Source: Gordonia mangrovi (GTDB lineage: Bacteria > Actinomycetota > Actinomycetes > Mycobacteriales > Mycobacteriaceae). From it: a DNA stretch of 64,000 nucleotides. Below, piece after piece: positions 25,360 to 33,187 of the stretch. The stretch spans positions 3,100,001 to 3,164,000 of the forward strand of contig NZ_CP102850.1 in the NCBI RefSeq assembly GCF_024734075.1, given 5' to 3'. Below the pieces are notes generated by a model, which saw only the letters and a list, made by a program, of their open reading frames with translations, searched no databases and had not been told where the DNA came from. The position numbers were made by a program, and so were the translations under genes. The first letter of the stretch is position 1; every line of letters starts with the position of its first letter.

Positions 25360-26085
25360 ATGAGCGAATCTGCGAACGGTCAGGCAGGCGGCCAAGGCGC
25401 CAAGGTACTCGTCGTCGACGACGAGGAGAACATCCGCGAACTGTTGTCGGTGTCGCTCAAGTTCCAGGGGTATGCGGTGACCACCGCCGAGAACGGCCCT
25501 GCGGCCCTCGACCGGTGCCGCACCGTCAAACCCGATGTACTGATCCTCGACGTGATGATGCCGGGGATGGACGGTTTCGGCCTCTTGCGCCGGCTGCGCG
25601 CCGACGGCATCGAGGCGCCGGTGTTGTTCCTGTCCGCACGCGATTCGGTGGAGGACAAGATCAACGGGTTGACCATCGGCGGCGACGACTACGTGACCAA
25701 ACCGTTCTCGCTCGAAGAAGTGGTGGCCCGCCTGCAGGTACTCTTGCGCCGCAGCGGGTACGACGAGCAGGCCAAGGAGTCGGCGCGCATCACTTTCGCC
25801 GACATCGAGCTCGATGACGAGACACATGAGGTGTGGAAGGCGGGCAAGTTGGTGGCCCTGTCGCCCACCGAGTTCACTCTGCTGCGGTACTTCATGGTCA
25901 ACGCCGGCACGGTGTTGTCCAAGCCACGCATCCTCGACCACGTCTGGAACTACGACTTCGGCGGTGAGGTCAACGTGGTCGAGTCCTACGTGTCCTACCT
26001 GCGCCGCAAGCTCGACACCGGCGACAAGCGGCTGATCCACACCCTGCGTGGCGTCGGCTACGTGATGCGAGAGCCACGCGGGTGA
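25360..26085 (+). CDS. phoP: two-component response regulator PhoP
   Basis: 241-aa OmpR-family regulator. The receiver domain (about 14-130) has acidic residues Asp20/Asp21, phospho-acceptor Asp64 in LILDVMMPGMDG and Lys114 in YVTKPF. The winged-helix domain carries LSPTEFTLLRYFMVNAGTVL and NVVESYVSYLRRKLDTGDKR. The match to M. tuberculosis PhoP is close throughout, including LLSVSLKFQG and ADIELDDETHEVWKAGK. There it controls acid and magnesium response, complex lipids and secretion. The ATG at 25360 follows a GAGAGGG ribosome site. It overlaps phoR as GTGA. Which of the M. tuberculosis targets apply here is unknown. Confidence 0.95.
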   Translation: MSESANGQAGGQGAKVLVVDDEENIRELLSVSLKFQGYAVTTAENGPAALDRCRTVKPDVLILDVMMPGMDGFGLLRRLRADGIEAPVLFLSARDSVEDKINGLTIGGDDYVTKPFSLEEVVARLQVLLRRSGYDEQAKESARITFADIELDDETHEVWKAGKLVALSPTEFTLLRYFMVNAGTVLSKPRILDHVWNYDFGGEVNVVESYVSYLRRKLDTGDKRLIHTLRGVGYVMREPRG

Positions 26086-27581
26086 CCTCCACGCCTGTCG
26101 CCGCTGCACCGGGCGGCCCCGTCGGCCACGCGCCGGAGACGGTCCGCAAGCGCGGCCTGCCGCTGCGTCTGTCGCTGGTCGGCCTGACGCTGGTGCTGGT
26201 GGTGCTCGGGTTGTTCGCGTCGGGCGTCGCGGTGACCTCGGCGATGCGGCAGGACCTGCTGTCGCGTACCGACGAAGGATTGGTGTCCTCGGTGGAGACG
26301 TGGGCGAAGCCGCACGACCCGGTCACCGCCAACCCGGGGCCGCCGCTGGGTCCGCGCCGGCCGCCGTCGCAGTTCTACTCGATGATCATCACGAGTGATG
26401 GCAACACCTTTGTCAACAACGACTTCTCGTCGCAGCCCGATCTCGGTTCGCTTCCCGAGGGCAGCACCGGACCGATGACCGTCGACTCGGTCGGCGGCGA
26501 CGGGCCGCAGTGGCGGGTGATCAAGGATGAGTCACCCTACGGTGTGTCGATTGTCGCGACCCCGCTCAGCGACGTCAACGCCACATTGTCACGGCTGATG
26601 TGGTTGCAACTGGGCATCGGTGCGTTGGTCGTGCTGGCCATCGGTGTGCTGAGTTATCTGCTGGTGCGGTCGAGTCTGCGGCCGCTGCACCGGGTGGAGG
26701 AGACCGCCCATGCGATCGCGGCCGGCAATCTCAACATGAGGGTGCCGCCGGCACCGCCGAACACCGAGGTCGGCAGCCTGTCCGCGTCGCTGAACACGAT
26801 GCTCGGCCAGATCCAGCGCGCGTTCGCGCGGACTGCCGCCTCCGAACAGCAGGCGCGTTCCTCCGAGGAGCAGGCGCGGACCTCGGAGGAGAAGATGCGC
26901 CGGTTCATCGCCGACGCCAGCCACGAACTGCGCACCCCGCTGACCTCGATCAAGGGTTTCGCCGAACTGTACAAGCAGGGTGCGGTGCCCGACGCCGCCG
27001 ACGCGATGGGCCGGATCGACGCCGAAGCCGGCCGGATGGGCCTGCTGGTGGAGGACCTGCTGATGCTGGCTCGCCTCGACGCCCATCGGCCCATCGACAA
27101 CCATCCGGTCGATCTGCTGGCCGTCGCCGCGGACGCGGTGCATGGTGCTGCGGCCGCCGCCCCGCACCGTGAGATACACGTCGAGATCGGCGCCACCCAG
27201 GAGCCACCCGTGGTGACCGGTGACGCCCCGCGGTTGCTGCAGGTGCTGCGCAATCTGATCAACAACGCCATCGCGCACACACCCGACGACGCGTCGATCA
27301 CCGTCGGCATCGACGTCGACACCGGCTCCGGCCGCGACGACGTGGTGCTGACCGTCACCGACACCGGGCAGGGACTCACGCGCGAGGAAGCCGCGCACGT
27401 GTTCGAGCGGTTCTACCGCGGCGACTCCTCGCGACATCGCGGCGACCGGGGCGGCGGCAGTGGGCTGGGGCTGTCCATCGTCGCGGCGCTGGTGGACGCG
27501 CACGGCGGAACCGTCGGAGTGGATTCCACGCCGGGGGAGGGCTCGACCTTCTGGGTGCGCTTGCCGCGTCGAATCGACTGA
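26082..27581 (+). CDS. phoR: sensor histidine kinase PhoR
   Basis: 499 aa from a GTG that overlaps the phoP stop. TM1 is at about 31-53 (SLVGLTLVLVVLGLFASGVA); an extracytoplasmic sensor loop of about 120 residues follows; TM2 is at about 174-195. Then come a HAMP domain, the phospho-acceptor His281 in ADASHELRTPLTSIKGFAEL, and ATP-binding boxes LRNLINNAIAHT (N), DTGQGL (G1), FERFYRGDSSR (F) and GGSGLGLSIV (G2). Between HAMP and H-box there is a QARSSEEQARTSEEKM heptad-like stretch. The sensor loop is the least conserved part, so the stimulus may differ from the mycobacterial one. Confidence 0.94.
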   Translation: MTSTPVAAAPGGPVGHAPETVRKRGLPLRLSLVGLTLVLVVLGLFASGVAVTSAMRQDLLSRTDEGLVSSVETWAKPHDPVTANPGPPLGPRRPPSQFYSMIITSDGNTFVNNDFSSQPDLGSLPEGSTGPMTVDSVGGDGPQWRVIKDESPYGVSIVATPLSDVNATLSRLMWLQLGIGALVVLAIGVLSYLLVRSSLRPLHRVEETAHAIAAGNLNMRVPPAPPNTEVGSLSASLNTMLGQIQRAFARTAASEQQARSSEEQARTSEEKMRRFIADASHELRTPLTSIKGFAELYKQGAVPDAADAMGRIDAEAGRMGLLVEDLLMLARLDAHRPIDNHPVDLLAVAADAVHGAAAAAPHREIHVEIGATQEPPVVTGDAPRLLQVLRNLINNAIAHTPDDASITVGIDVDTGSGRDDVVLTVTDTGQGLTREEAAHVFERFYRGDSSRHRGDRGGGSGLGLSIVAALVDAHGGTVGVDSTPGEGSTFWVRLPRRID

Positions 27582-27639
27582 ACCGATGAATTCCGGCGGT
27601 CGCGTCGGTCGATAGTGGAGACACGAAAGGGGATCACTC

Positions 27640-28317
27640 ATGTCTGCACAGATGCCACCGGTCGTCGACGAACAGTCCTGGCGAGACGCCCTCGCCGAAC
27701 TCCGGGTGCGGGAGAAGGCGGCCACCCGCGAACTCGACGCCATCGCCGCGCAGCGCCGACGGCTGCCCATGGTCGAGATGCCCGACTACACGCTGATCGG
27801 ACCCGATGGACCGATCTCGCTGGCCGACGTGTTCGACGGGCGCTCGCAACTGATCGTCTACAACCACATGTGGAACAACGGGGCCGAATTCCAGTGCGGC
27901 GGCTGTACCACCTTCACCGCCCAATTCACCAGGCTCGACTTCCTGGCGAACTATGACGCACGGTTCGTCATCGTCACCAACGGGCCGATCGAGGAAGCTC
28001 TCGCGTACAAGGCGCGCGTCGGCAATCAGATGGAGTGGTACTCGTCGTCGGAGAGCTCATTCGGCGCCGACGTCGACGCCGCGCCCGGGGAAGGGTTCGC
28101 GGTCAACGTGTTCCTTCGCGACGGTGACACCGTGTACCGCACCTGGCACACCAACGGCCGGGGGACCGAACAGTTGTCGCACACCTTTGCGCTGATCGAC
28201 GCGTTGCCCTACGGACGTCGTGAGGAATGGCAGGATTCCCCCGACGGTTGGCCGCGCACCCCGACGTACTCGGGCTGGCTTGACTCGCAGGAGATCGCTC
28301 GGCTGTACGGCGAGTAG
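27640..28317 (+). CDS. DUF899 family thioredoxin-fold protein
   Basis: 225 aa. The DUF899 pattern is visible: an N-terminal helix (SWRDALAELRVREKAATREL), LPMVEMPDYTLIGPDGPISL, LIVYNHMWNNGAEFQCGGCT at about 83-103, and VFLRDGDTVYRTWHTNGRGT. The family has a thioredoxin-like fold, and the CGGC pair (FQCGGCTTF) sits where thioredoxins hold their active disulfide, though its redox role is unproven. GAAAGGGG lies about 8 bases before the ATG. It follows phoR by 58 bp on the same strand; whether PhoP controls it is unknown. Confidence 0.88.
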   Translation: MSAQMPPVVDEQSWRDALAELRVREKAATRELDAIAAQRRRLPMVEMPDYTLIGPDGPISLADVFDGRSQLIVYNHMWNNGAEFQCGGCTTFTAQFTRLDFLANYDARFVIVTNGPIEEALAYKARVGNQMEWYSSSESSFGADVDAAPGEGFAVNVFLRDGDTVYRTWHTNGRGTEQLSHTFALIDALPYGRREEWQDSPDGWPRTPTYSGWLDSQEIARLYGE

Positions 28318-28325
28318 CCGGTCGG

Positions 28326-29165
28326 TCAGATCAGCCGGCGCAGTGTCGCGAACTCGCGGACGTCGTCGCGGAACCGGTCGAGGCTCACCAATGTGTACAT
28401 GCCGTCGATCTGCCGGTCGTCCCACAGCTGGTGGATTCGTCGGAGGTCCGCCTGCCGTGACTTCCAGCCGATTCCGTCGATCACCGCGAGCACGAGCTGA
28501 CGCGGCAGTCGCACCTCGGCCATCTCCTCGATCTCGCGGACCGCGTCGGTGAGTTTGCTGCCGGTGGAGTCGAAACCCTTGGCCGCAACCACGATGTCGG
28601 CGGTGTCGGGGTCGCCGATGATGAGGTCGGCGGGCGCGGTACGGCCGTTGCGACCGGTGAAACGCGAGCGGGTGGTGTAGTCGAGTCCGAGGTCCTGGGC
28701 AATGGACTCGATCTCGTCCTCGATCCGGCGTCCGGACGCGCCGGCCCGGGTTGCCGTCACCCGACTGCCGGCACGGGCGACCAGGATGTCGGCGAAGGTG
28801 TACGTGCGTTCCAGTTGGGTGCGTAGCGTCCGGACCAGATCGAACTCGGTGTCGAGCCAGGTGACCAGATCCACCGGCTGCGTCCGGGCGACTCCATGCC
28901 AGCCGGTGGTGCCGAAGTGGTCGCGCAGCACGTTCTTCAGCTTCTCCTGCGACAGTCCGACCGCCAGCCCGAGAACCGGGACGTCGGCGGGATGATCGCG
29001 GACCCAGGCCGCCAGCCCGGCGACGTCGGTGTCGAGGAGCTCACCGAGAGAGCCCGTGGCCGCGGTGATCCGTTCGGCCTCCGGCGTCGATGCGGTCGGA
29101 TCGACGTGAGAGGTCAAGCGGCCCAGCGTTTTCAGATAGTCGTCGAAGTCCCCGGCGTCACTCAT
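28326..29165 (-). CDS. DpnII-like PD-(D/E)XK restriction endonuclease homologue, altered active site
   Basis: 279 aa. The C-terminal half reads GRRIEDEIESIAQDLGL, then PADLII with Asp180, IVVAAKGFDSTGSKLTDA with Lys196, and VIDGIGWKSRQADLRRIHQL. The last two are characteristic of the DpnII-type/PD-(D/E)XK Type II endonuclease group. The middle acidic residue of the D...(D/E)xK motif is missing: the site reads Ala194-Ala195-Lys196, encoded GCG-GCC-AAG; GAG to GCG is one base. It is next to a Dam-class methyltransferase on the same strand, so the two resemble a Type II system. Either cleavage is lost or another acid (Glu149/Glu151) substitutes. Confidence 0.72.
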   Translation of the reverse strand: MSDAGDFDDYLKTLGRLTSHVDPTASTPEAERITAATGSLGELLDTDVAGLAAWVRDHPADVPVLGLAVGLSQEKLKNVLRDHFGTTGWHGVARTQPVDLVTWLDTEFDLVRTLRTQLERTYTFADILVARAGSRVTATRAGASGRRIEDEIESIAQDLGLDYTTRSRFTGRNGRTAPADLIIGDPDTADIVVAAKGFDSTGSKLTDAVREIEEMAEVRLPRQLVLAVIDGIGWKSRQADLRRIHQLWDDRQIDGMYTLVSLDRFRDDVREFATLRRLI

Positions 29166-29182
29166 CGGACGTTGGCCCCTGC

Positions 29183-29266
29183 TGGTCGAGTAGCCCGTGA
29201 GGGACGAGCGGGCGTGGTGTTCGTTGGTCGAGTAGCTCGTGAGGGACGAGCGGGCGTATCGAGACC
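29183..29266 (+). repeat. two 33-bp direct repeats (actinobacterial REP-like element)
   Basis: 29183-29215 and 29225-29257 are identical but for one base, centred on CGTGAGGGACGAGCGGGCG, with TATCGAGACC following the second. They fill the gap between the endonuclease-like and methyltransferase genes. A related degenerate copy lies at 53804-53840. GGTCGAGTAG...TATCGAGACC elements are widespread in high-GC actinobacteria. Confidence 0.75.
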
Positions 29267-29290
29267 GGATGACGTGCGATCCATCGCCAC

Positions 29291-30394
29291 TCAGTCGCGA
29301 CCGATGAACAGGTACTCACTCACATCGCGCCGGGTGGCGGCAACGTGCGTGCCGAAACTGTACTTGTGGTCGATCGCGATCACCTCCACGGACGGCTTGA
29401 CCTTGCCCAGCAGGTCGACGATCCGGTCGGCGCCGGGCAGCGCATTGGACGAATAGGACAGCACGATCGCGCCCGCCTGTTCGAAATGCTCGAAGGTGCG
29501 CACCAGAGCGTCCTCGATCGAATGCTTGTAGGCGAACGGCGTATAGCGCTTGGTGAGCTTCTTGGTCTTGGTGTGCTCCATGATCGTCATGCCCTGCCAG
29601 TACGCGCTGAGCCCTTCCAGGAAGTGGTAGCGCTTGATGTAGTCGTTGTCGTCGGTCGGCGGCGCATAGGGCGGGTCGAGATAGACCAGGTCCGGCGGGG
29701 CGTCGAGCGCCGACAGGTCGAGATCGAAGATGTCGCCGGTCACGCTGCGGTTGGACCGTCCGTTGCTGAACACGGTGGCGTTGTACTCGGCGGCCGACCG
29801 TGTGCGGAAATGGTCGCGCAACGACATCCGCAGGTCTCGGCGGCCGTCGGCATAGCGCGACGAATCGGTGAAGGTGAACACCCCACGCGGCTGTTTGCGC
29901 GCCGCCGACAACACCAGCGCCGAGATGGCCAGGTCGCGGCGGTACCCGCGTAACCGGTCGATATGCGACCACGCGGAGTCGAGGAATGCCCGGTCGTCGG
30001 CGTCAAAGTACAGACCGTCGAACGTGGTCTGGATGAAATCCCGATCGTCGGCGGGCGGACCGCAGATCTCGTCGATCACATCCGGCTCGAGTCGCACGCT
30101 GGAGTTGGCGACGGTCGCCCGGGTGATGATGTGCGGGAACGTGAGGAAGTCGTTGCTCAGCACCTGAAATCCTTGTGCCTTCAACAGGTACGACACCACG
30201 CCGGAGCCGGAGAAGGCGTCGACGGCGGTGCCGCCGCCGATGTCGGCGAAGGTCCGCTCCAGGTGCGGCAGGAGCCGATACTTCGAACCCATGTAGCGCA
30301 GCCGCGGGAACCGCTGGGCGTGCTCGACGACGTCGGTCGAGGCGACGGTGTGGACCCGTGTCGGCTTGCCGCGGGTGAACTCTGGTCGACTCAC
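29291..30394 (-). CDS. D12-class (Dam-family) N6-adenine DNA methyltransferase
   Basis: 367 aa from a GTG start. The alpha-class order is clear: RYMGSKYRLLPHLERTF at the N-terminus (motif X region), the SAM site TAVDAFSGSGVVSYLL (57-70), and the catalytic DPPY in LVYLDPPYAPPTDDNDY (240-243). This is the class of Dam, M.DpnIIA and M.EcoRV, which methylate adenine N6. The target site cannot be read from the sequence. It precedes the endonuclease-like gene by 125 bp on the same strand. If the nuclease partner is dead, it would act as a solitary methyltransferase with regulatory or protective roles. Confidence 0.85.
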   Translation of the reverse strand: MSRPEFTRGKPTRVHTVASTDVVEHAQRFPRLRYMGSKYRLLPHLERTFADIGGGTAVDAFSGSGVVSYLLKAQGFQVLSNDFLTFPHIITRATVANSSVRLEPDVIDEICGPPADDRDFIQTTFDGLYFDADDRAFLDSAWSHIDRLRGYRRDLAISALVLSAARKQPRGVFTFTDSSRYADGRRDLRMSLRDHFRTRSAAEYNATVFSNGRSNRSVTGDIFDLDLSALDAPPDLVYLDPPYAPPTDDNDYIKRYHFLEGLSAYWQGMTIMEHTKTKKLTKRYTPFAYKHSIEDALVRTFEHFEQAGAIVLSYSSNALPGADRIVDLLGKVKPSVEVIAIDHKYSFGTHVAATRRDVSEYLFIGRD

Positions 30395-30474
30395 ACGAAA
30401 AGAATGTCATGGACCTCCGACAGCGTGCCGACAACACGACGGGTGACGCGGGCCGCGCGGCTACAGTGATCTCC

Positions 30475-30903
30475 ATGGCTTCCGTCTTCAGCATGATCAT
30501 CAACGGAGAACTGCCCGGGCGATTCGTGTGGCGCGATGGTCAGGCCGTCGCGTTCCTCACCATCAATCCGGTGACGCCCGGTCACGTGCTCGTCGTGCCC
30601 CGCAAGGAGGTCGACCACTGGGAACAGATGGACACCGCCTCCTACACCCACCTCGCCGATGTCTCGCAGAAGATCGGCCGCGCCGTCAAGGAGGCCTTCG
30701 GCGTGGCGCGGGTGGGCACCATGATCGCGGGACTGGAGGTGCCGCACGTGCACATCCACGTCTTCCCGCTGGAGAGTATGGACGCCTTCGACCTGGGCAA
30801 TGCGCAGAAGGATCCCGACCCCGCCGAACTCGACGCCGCAGCCGCCAAGATCCGCGCCGCCCTGCACTCCACCGGTTACGGCGAGTACGTCGCCGACGCC
30901 TGA
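30475..30903 (+). CDS. HIT family protein
   Basis: 142 aa with the histidine triad HVHIHVFP at His91, His93 and His95. The N-terminal strand block runs SMIINGELPGRFVWRDGQAV, followed by AFLTINPVTPGHVLVVPRKE. HIT proteins of this branch (Hint/ADP-hydrolase-like) cleave nucleoside phosphoramidates or adenylylated products. M. tuberculosis has a HIT protein close to phoPR (Rv0759c as I recall). The ATG at 30475 gives the family start (MASVFSMII). Downstream is the third copy of the convergent-gene hairpin. Confidence 0.92.
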   Translation: MASVFSMIINGELPGRFVWRDGQAVAFLTINPVTPGHVLVVPRKEVDHWEQMDTASYTHLADVSQKIGRAVKEAFGVARVGTMIAGLEVPHVHIHVFPLESMDAFDLGNAQKDPDPAELDAAAAKIRAALHSTGYGEYVADA

Positions 30904-30914
30904 CCTCCCGGTTT

Positions 30915-30954
30915 CGTAGTACGAACCGGCGATTTCCGCACGGTTCGTACTACG
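30915..30954. terminator. conserved convergent-gene hairpin, copy 3
   Basis: CGTAGTACGAACCG (30915-30928) pairs exactly with CGGTTCGTACTACG (30941-30954), with a 12-base loop that can extend the stem past a bulge. It lies between the convergent HIT and recQ genes and has the same stem sequence as the hairpins at 4811 and 13316. Confidence 0.72.
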
Positions 30955-30961
30955 GATCCGG

Positions 30962-33055
30962 TCAGACGGTGCGGTGGATGAGCAGCGGCGAGACCGTGGC
31001 GGCGCCGGCCTCGCGTAGCGCTGCTGCGGCCAGGGTGATCGGCCAGCCCGAGGCGTTCTCGTCGACGACGAGCAGCACGTTCTGCCCAGCCACCTCGGGC
31101 ATGCCCCCGAGGTGGTCACGCCAGTAGACGGCCTCGGTGGCGCCGGTCGCGTCGCGGCCCGGCGGATCGCCCATCCGCACCGGGATCGACAGGCCCGGGC
31201 GGCGACCGATGCGGCAGAGATGGTCGGCGACCTGCTTGGCGAGCGCGGTACCGGTCAGCCGCAACGACGCGATCACGTCCGGGCGGGCGCCACCGTCGCG
31301 CACCCACGCCGCCAACGTCGCGACCGCGGCATCGCCGAGGTCGGTCAGCGCTTGCTCCTCGCCGCGTCGCGCACCCGCCAGCAGCTCCGCCCATTCCGGT
31401 GCGTCCGCGTGCGCAAGCACCCGCCCCGCCTCCGCGGCGAGCGAGGCCGGGATGCGACCGCGGGTACCGAAAGCCCCGCCCGGCCACATCTTGCGCGGCT
31501 CCAGCCGCAGCGCCGAACGACGGAGTGCGCCGGTGATCGTGCGCACCGTCTCGTCGGGCACCTCCGCCGACAACGGCTCGGTCAATCGGCCGCGGCACAC
31601 CGAGCAGCGCCCACACGGCTGTGCCTCCGGGTCGTCGAGCGACGACGTGAGCAACTGCATGAGGCACTGCCGTCCGGCGACATAGGACCGCATGATGTCG
31701 GCCTCGCGACGGCGCACCTCGATGACCCCGTCGTAGTGCTCCGCATCGTAGGTCCACGGCACTCCGGTCGACCGCCAGCCGTCGGGTCCGCGGTCGGTGG
31801 CACCGTCGACCGCCAGTTGTTTCAGCATCAATTCCACACGGCCCCTGCGGAATCCGGTCGATGCCTCGAGCTGGGGCACCGACATCGGGCCGTCCGCGGC
31901 GTCCAGCGCCGCCAGCAGCGCGTCCATTTTGTCGGGCTCGGGGATGGTCGCGGTGGCGAAGTGATCCCAGATGGCGTCGTCGGTGCGCGAGGCCAACAGC
32001 ATCACCACCGCCTCGTCGAGCGCACGCCCGGCACGACCCACCTGCTGGTAGTAGGACACCGGCGACGGCGGCGCACCCACATGGACGACGAAACCCAGGT
32101 CGGGTTTGTCGTAGCCCATGCCCAGCGCCGAGGTCGCCACCAAGGCCTTGACCTCGTTGCGCAACAACGCATCCTCGAGCTCATGGCGCCGCTGCGCGTC
32201 GAGTTGGCCGGTGTAGGCCGCGACCGGATAGTCGATGCCGTGCACGGCAGTGATGGCGTTGACCAGGCGGTCCGCATCGGCGACGGTGAGGACGTAGACG
32301 ATGCCCGAACCCGGCAGCTGCGGTAGGTACTCGGCCACCCAGCCGTACCGCTCGATCGGCGACAGGGCGTCGATCACGTTGAGATGCAATGATCGTCGCG
32401 CCAGCGCACCGCGGAGCACAAGAGTGTGCGCGCCCAGCTGTTTCGCCACGTCCTCGGTGACCCGCGCGTTGGCCGTCGCGGTGGTCGCCAGCACCGGCGT
32501 CTGCGGATTCAAGGTCTGCAACACGTCGGAGACGCGCCGGTAGTCGGGCCGGAAGTCATGTCCCCAGTCCGAGATCGCGTGCGCTTCGTCGATCACCAGC
32601 AGACCCAGCTGCCCAGCGAGGGCATCGAGGACACGCCGGCCGAATCCGGGATTGGCCAGACGCTCCGGGGACACGAGCAACACGTCGAGATCCCCACCAC
32701 GCAGCTGGGCTTCGATCATCGACCACTCGTCGACATTCGACGAGTTCAGGGTCGCCGCCCGCAACCCGGCCCGCTCGGCGGCCGCCACCTGATCGCGCAT
32801 CAGCGACAACAGGGGAGACACGATAAGAGTCGGCCCGGCCCCCGCAGCACGAATGATCGCCGTCGCCGACCAATACACCGCCGACTTGCCCCAACCGGTC
32901 GCCTGGACCACCAGCACCCGCGCCGACGGCTCGACCAGCGCGGCCACCGCCGTGAGCTGATCCTCGCGCAGCCGGGCGCCCGCTCCGGCAAGACTCTCGA
33001 TCACCCGGTCGGCGGCCGCCTGCTGTTCGGTGGTCAGGGTCGCTGTGGAGGACAT
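30962..33055 (-). CDS. recQ: RecQ family ATP-dependent DNA helicase
   Basis: 697 aa. The SF2 helicase core has Walker A QATGWGKSAV (51-60), DEAH at 156-159 with the aromatic loop SDWGHDFRPDYRRV, and motif VI YYQQVGRAGRAL. A zinc site follows (RQCLMQLL, then CGRCSVCRG). The C-terminal about 60 residues (YWRDHLGGMPEVAGQNVLLV then DENASGWPITLAAAALREAG) resemble the core strand and loop of a phosphoribosyltransferase rather than an HRDC domain. Several actinobacterial RecQ-like proteins have this tail. RecQ unwinds forked and recombination DNA; which pathway it serves here is unknown. It is convergent with the HIT gene. Confidence 0.9.
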   Translation of the reverse strand: MSSTATLTTEQQAAADRVIESLAGAGARLREDQLTAVAALVEPSARVLVVQATGWGKSAVYWSATAIIRAAGAGPTLIVSPLLSLMRDQVAAAERAGLRAATLNSSNVDEWSMIEAQLRGGDLDVLLVSPERLANPGFGRRVLDALAGQLGLLVIDEAHAISDWGHDFRPDYRRVSDVLQTLNPQTPVLATTATANARVTEDVAKQLGAHTLVLRGALARRSLHLNVIDALSPIERYGWVAEYLPQLPGSGIVYVLTVADADRLVNAITAVHGIDYPVAAYTGQLDAQRRHELEDALLRNEVKALVATSALGMGYDKPDLGFVVHVGAPPSPVSYYQQVGRAGRALDEAVVMLLASRTDDAIWDHFATATIPEPDKMDALLAALDAADGPMSVPQLEASTGFRRGRVELMLKQLAVDGATDRGPDGWRSTGVPWTYDAEHYDGVIEVRRREADIMRSYVAGRQCLMQLLTSSLDDPEAQPCGRCSVCRGRLTEPLSAEVPDETVRTITGALRRSALRLEPRKMWPGGAFGTRGRIPASLAAEAGRVLAHADAPEWAELLAGARRGEEQALTDLGDAAVATLAAWVRDGGARPDVIASLRLTGTALAKQVADHLCRIGRRPGLSIPVRMGDPPGRDATGATEAVYWRDHLGGMPEVAGQNVLLVVDENASGWPITLAAAALREAGAATVSPLLIHRTV

Positions 33056-33187
33056 GACGCCAACCTATCGGTTCCCTCGGACACCGAGCGACCGCCCGAG
33101 CGCGTTGTCCACAGCCGCTCGACGCTCACAGCAACCTGACAGCGTCGGCGCAGAGTGGGCGAAGTTTGGCGTCCGATTCTCGTAGTC

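Noticed and set aside
28326..30394. Intact, active DpnII-type restriction system
   Set aside because: The catalytic acid is replaced by Ala, so cleavage cannot be claimed without tests.
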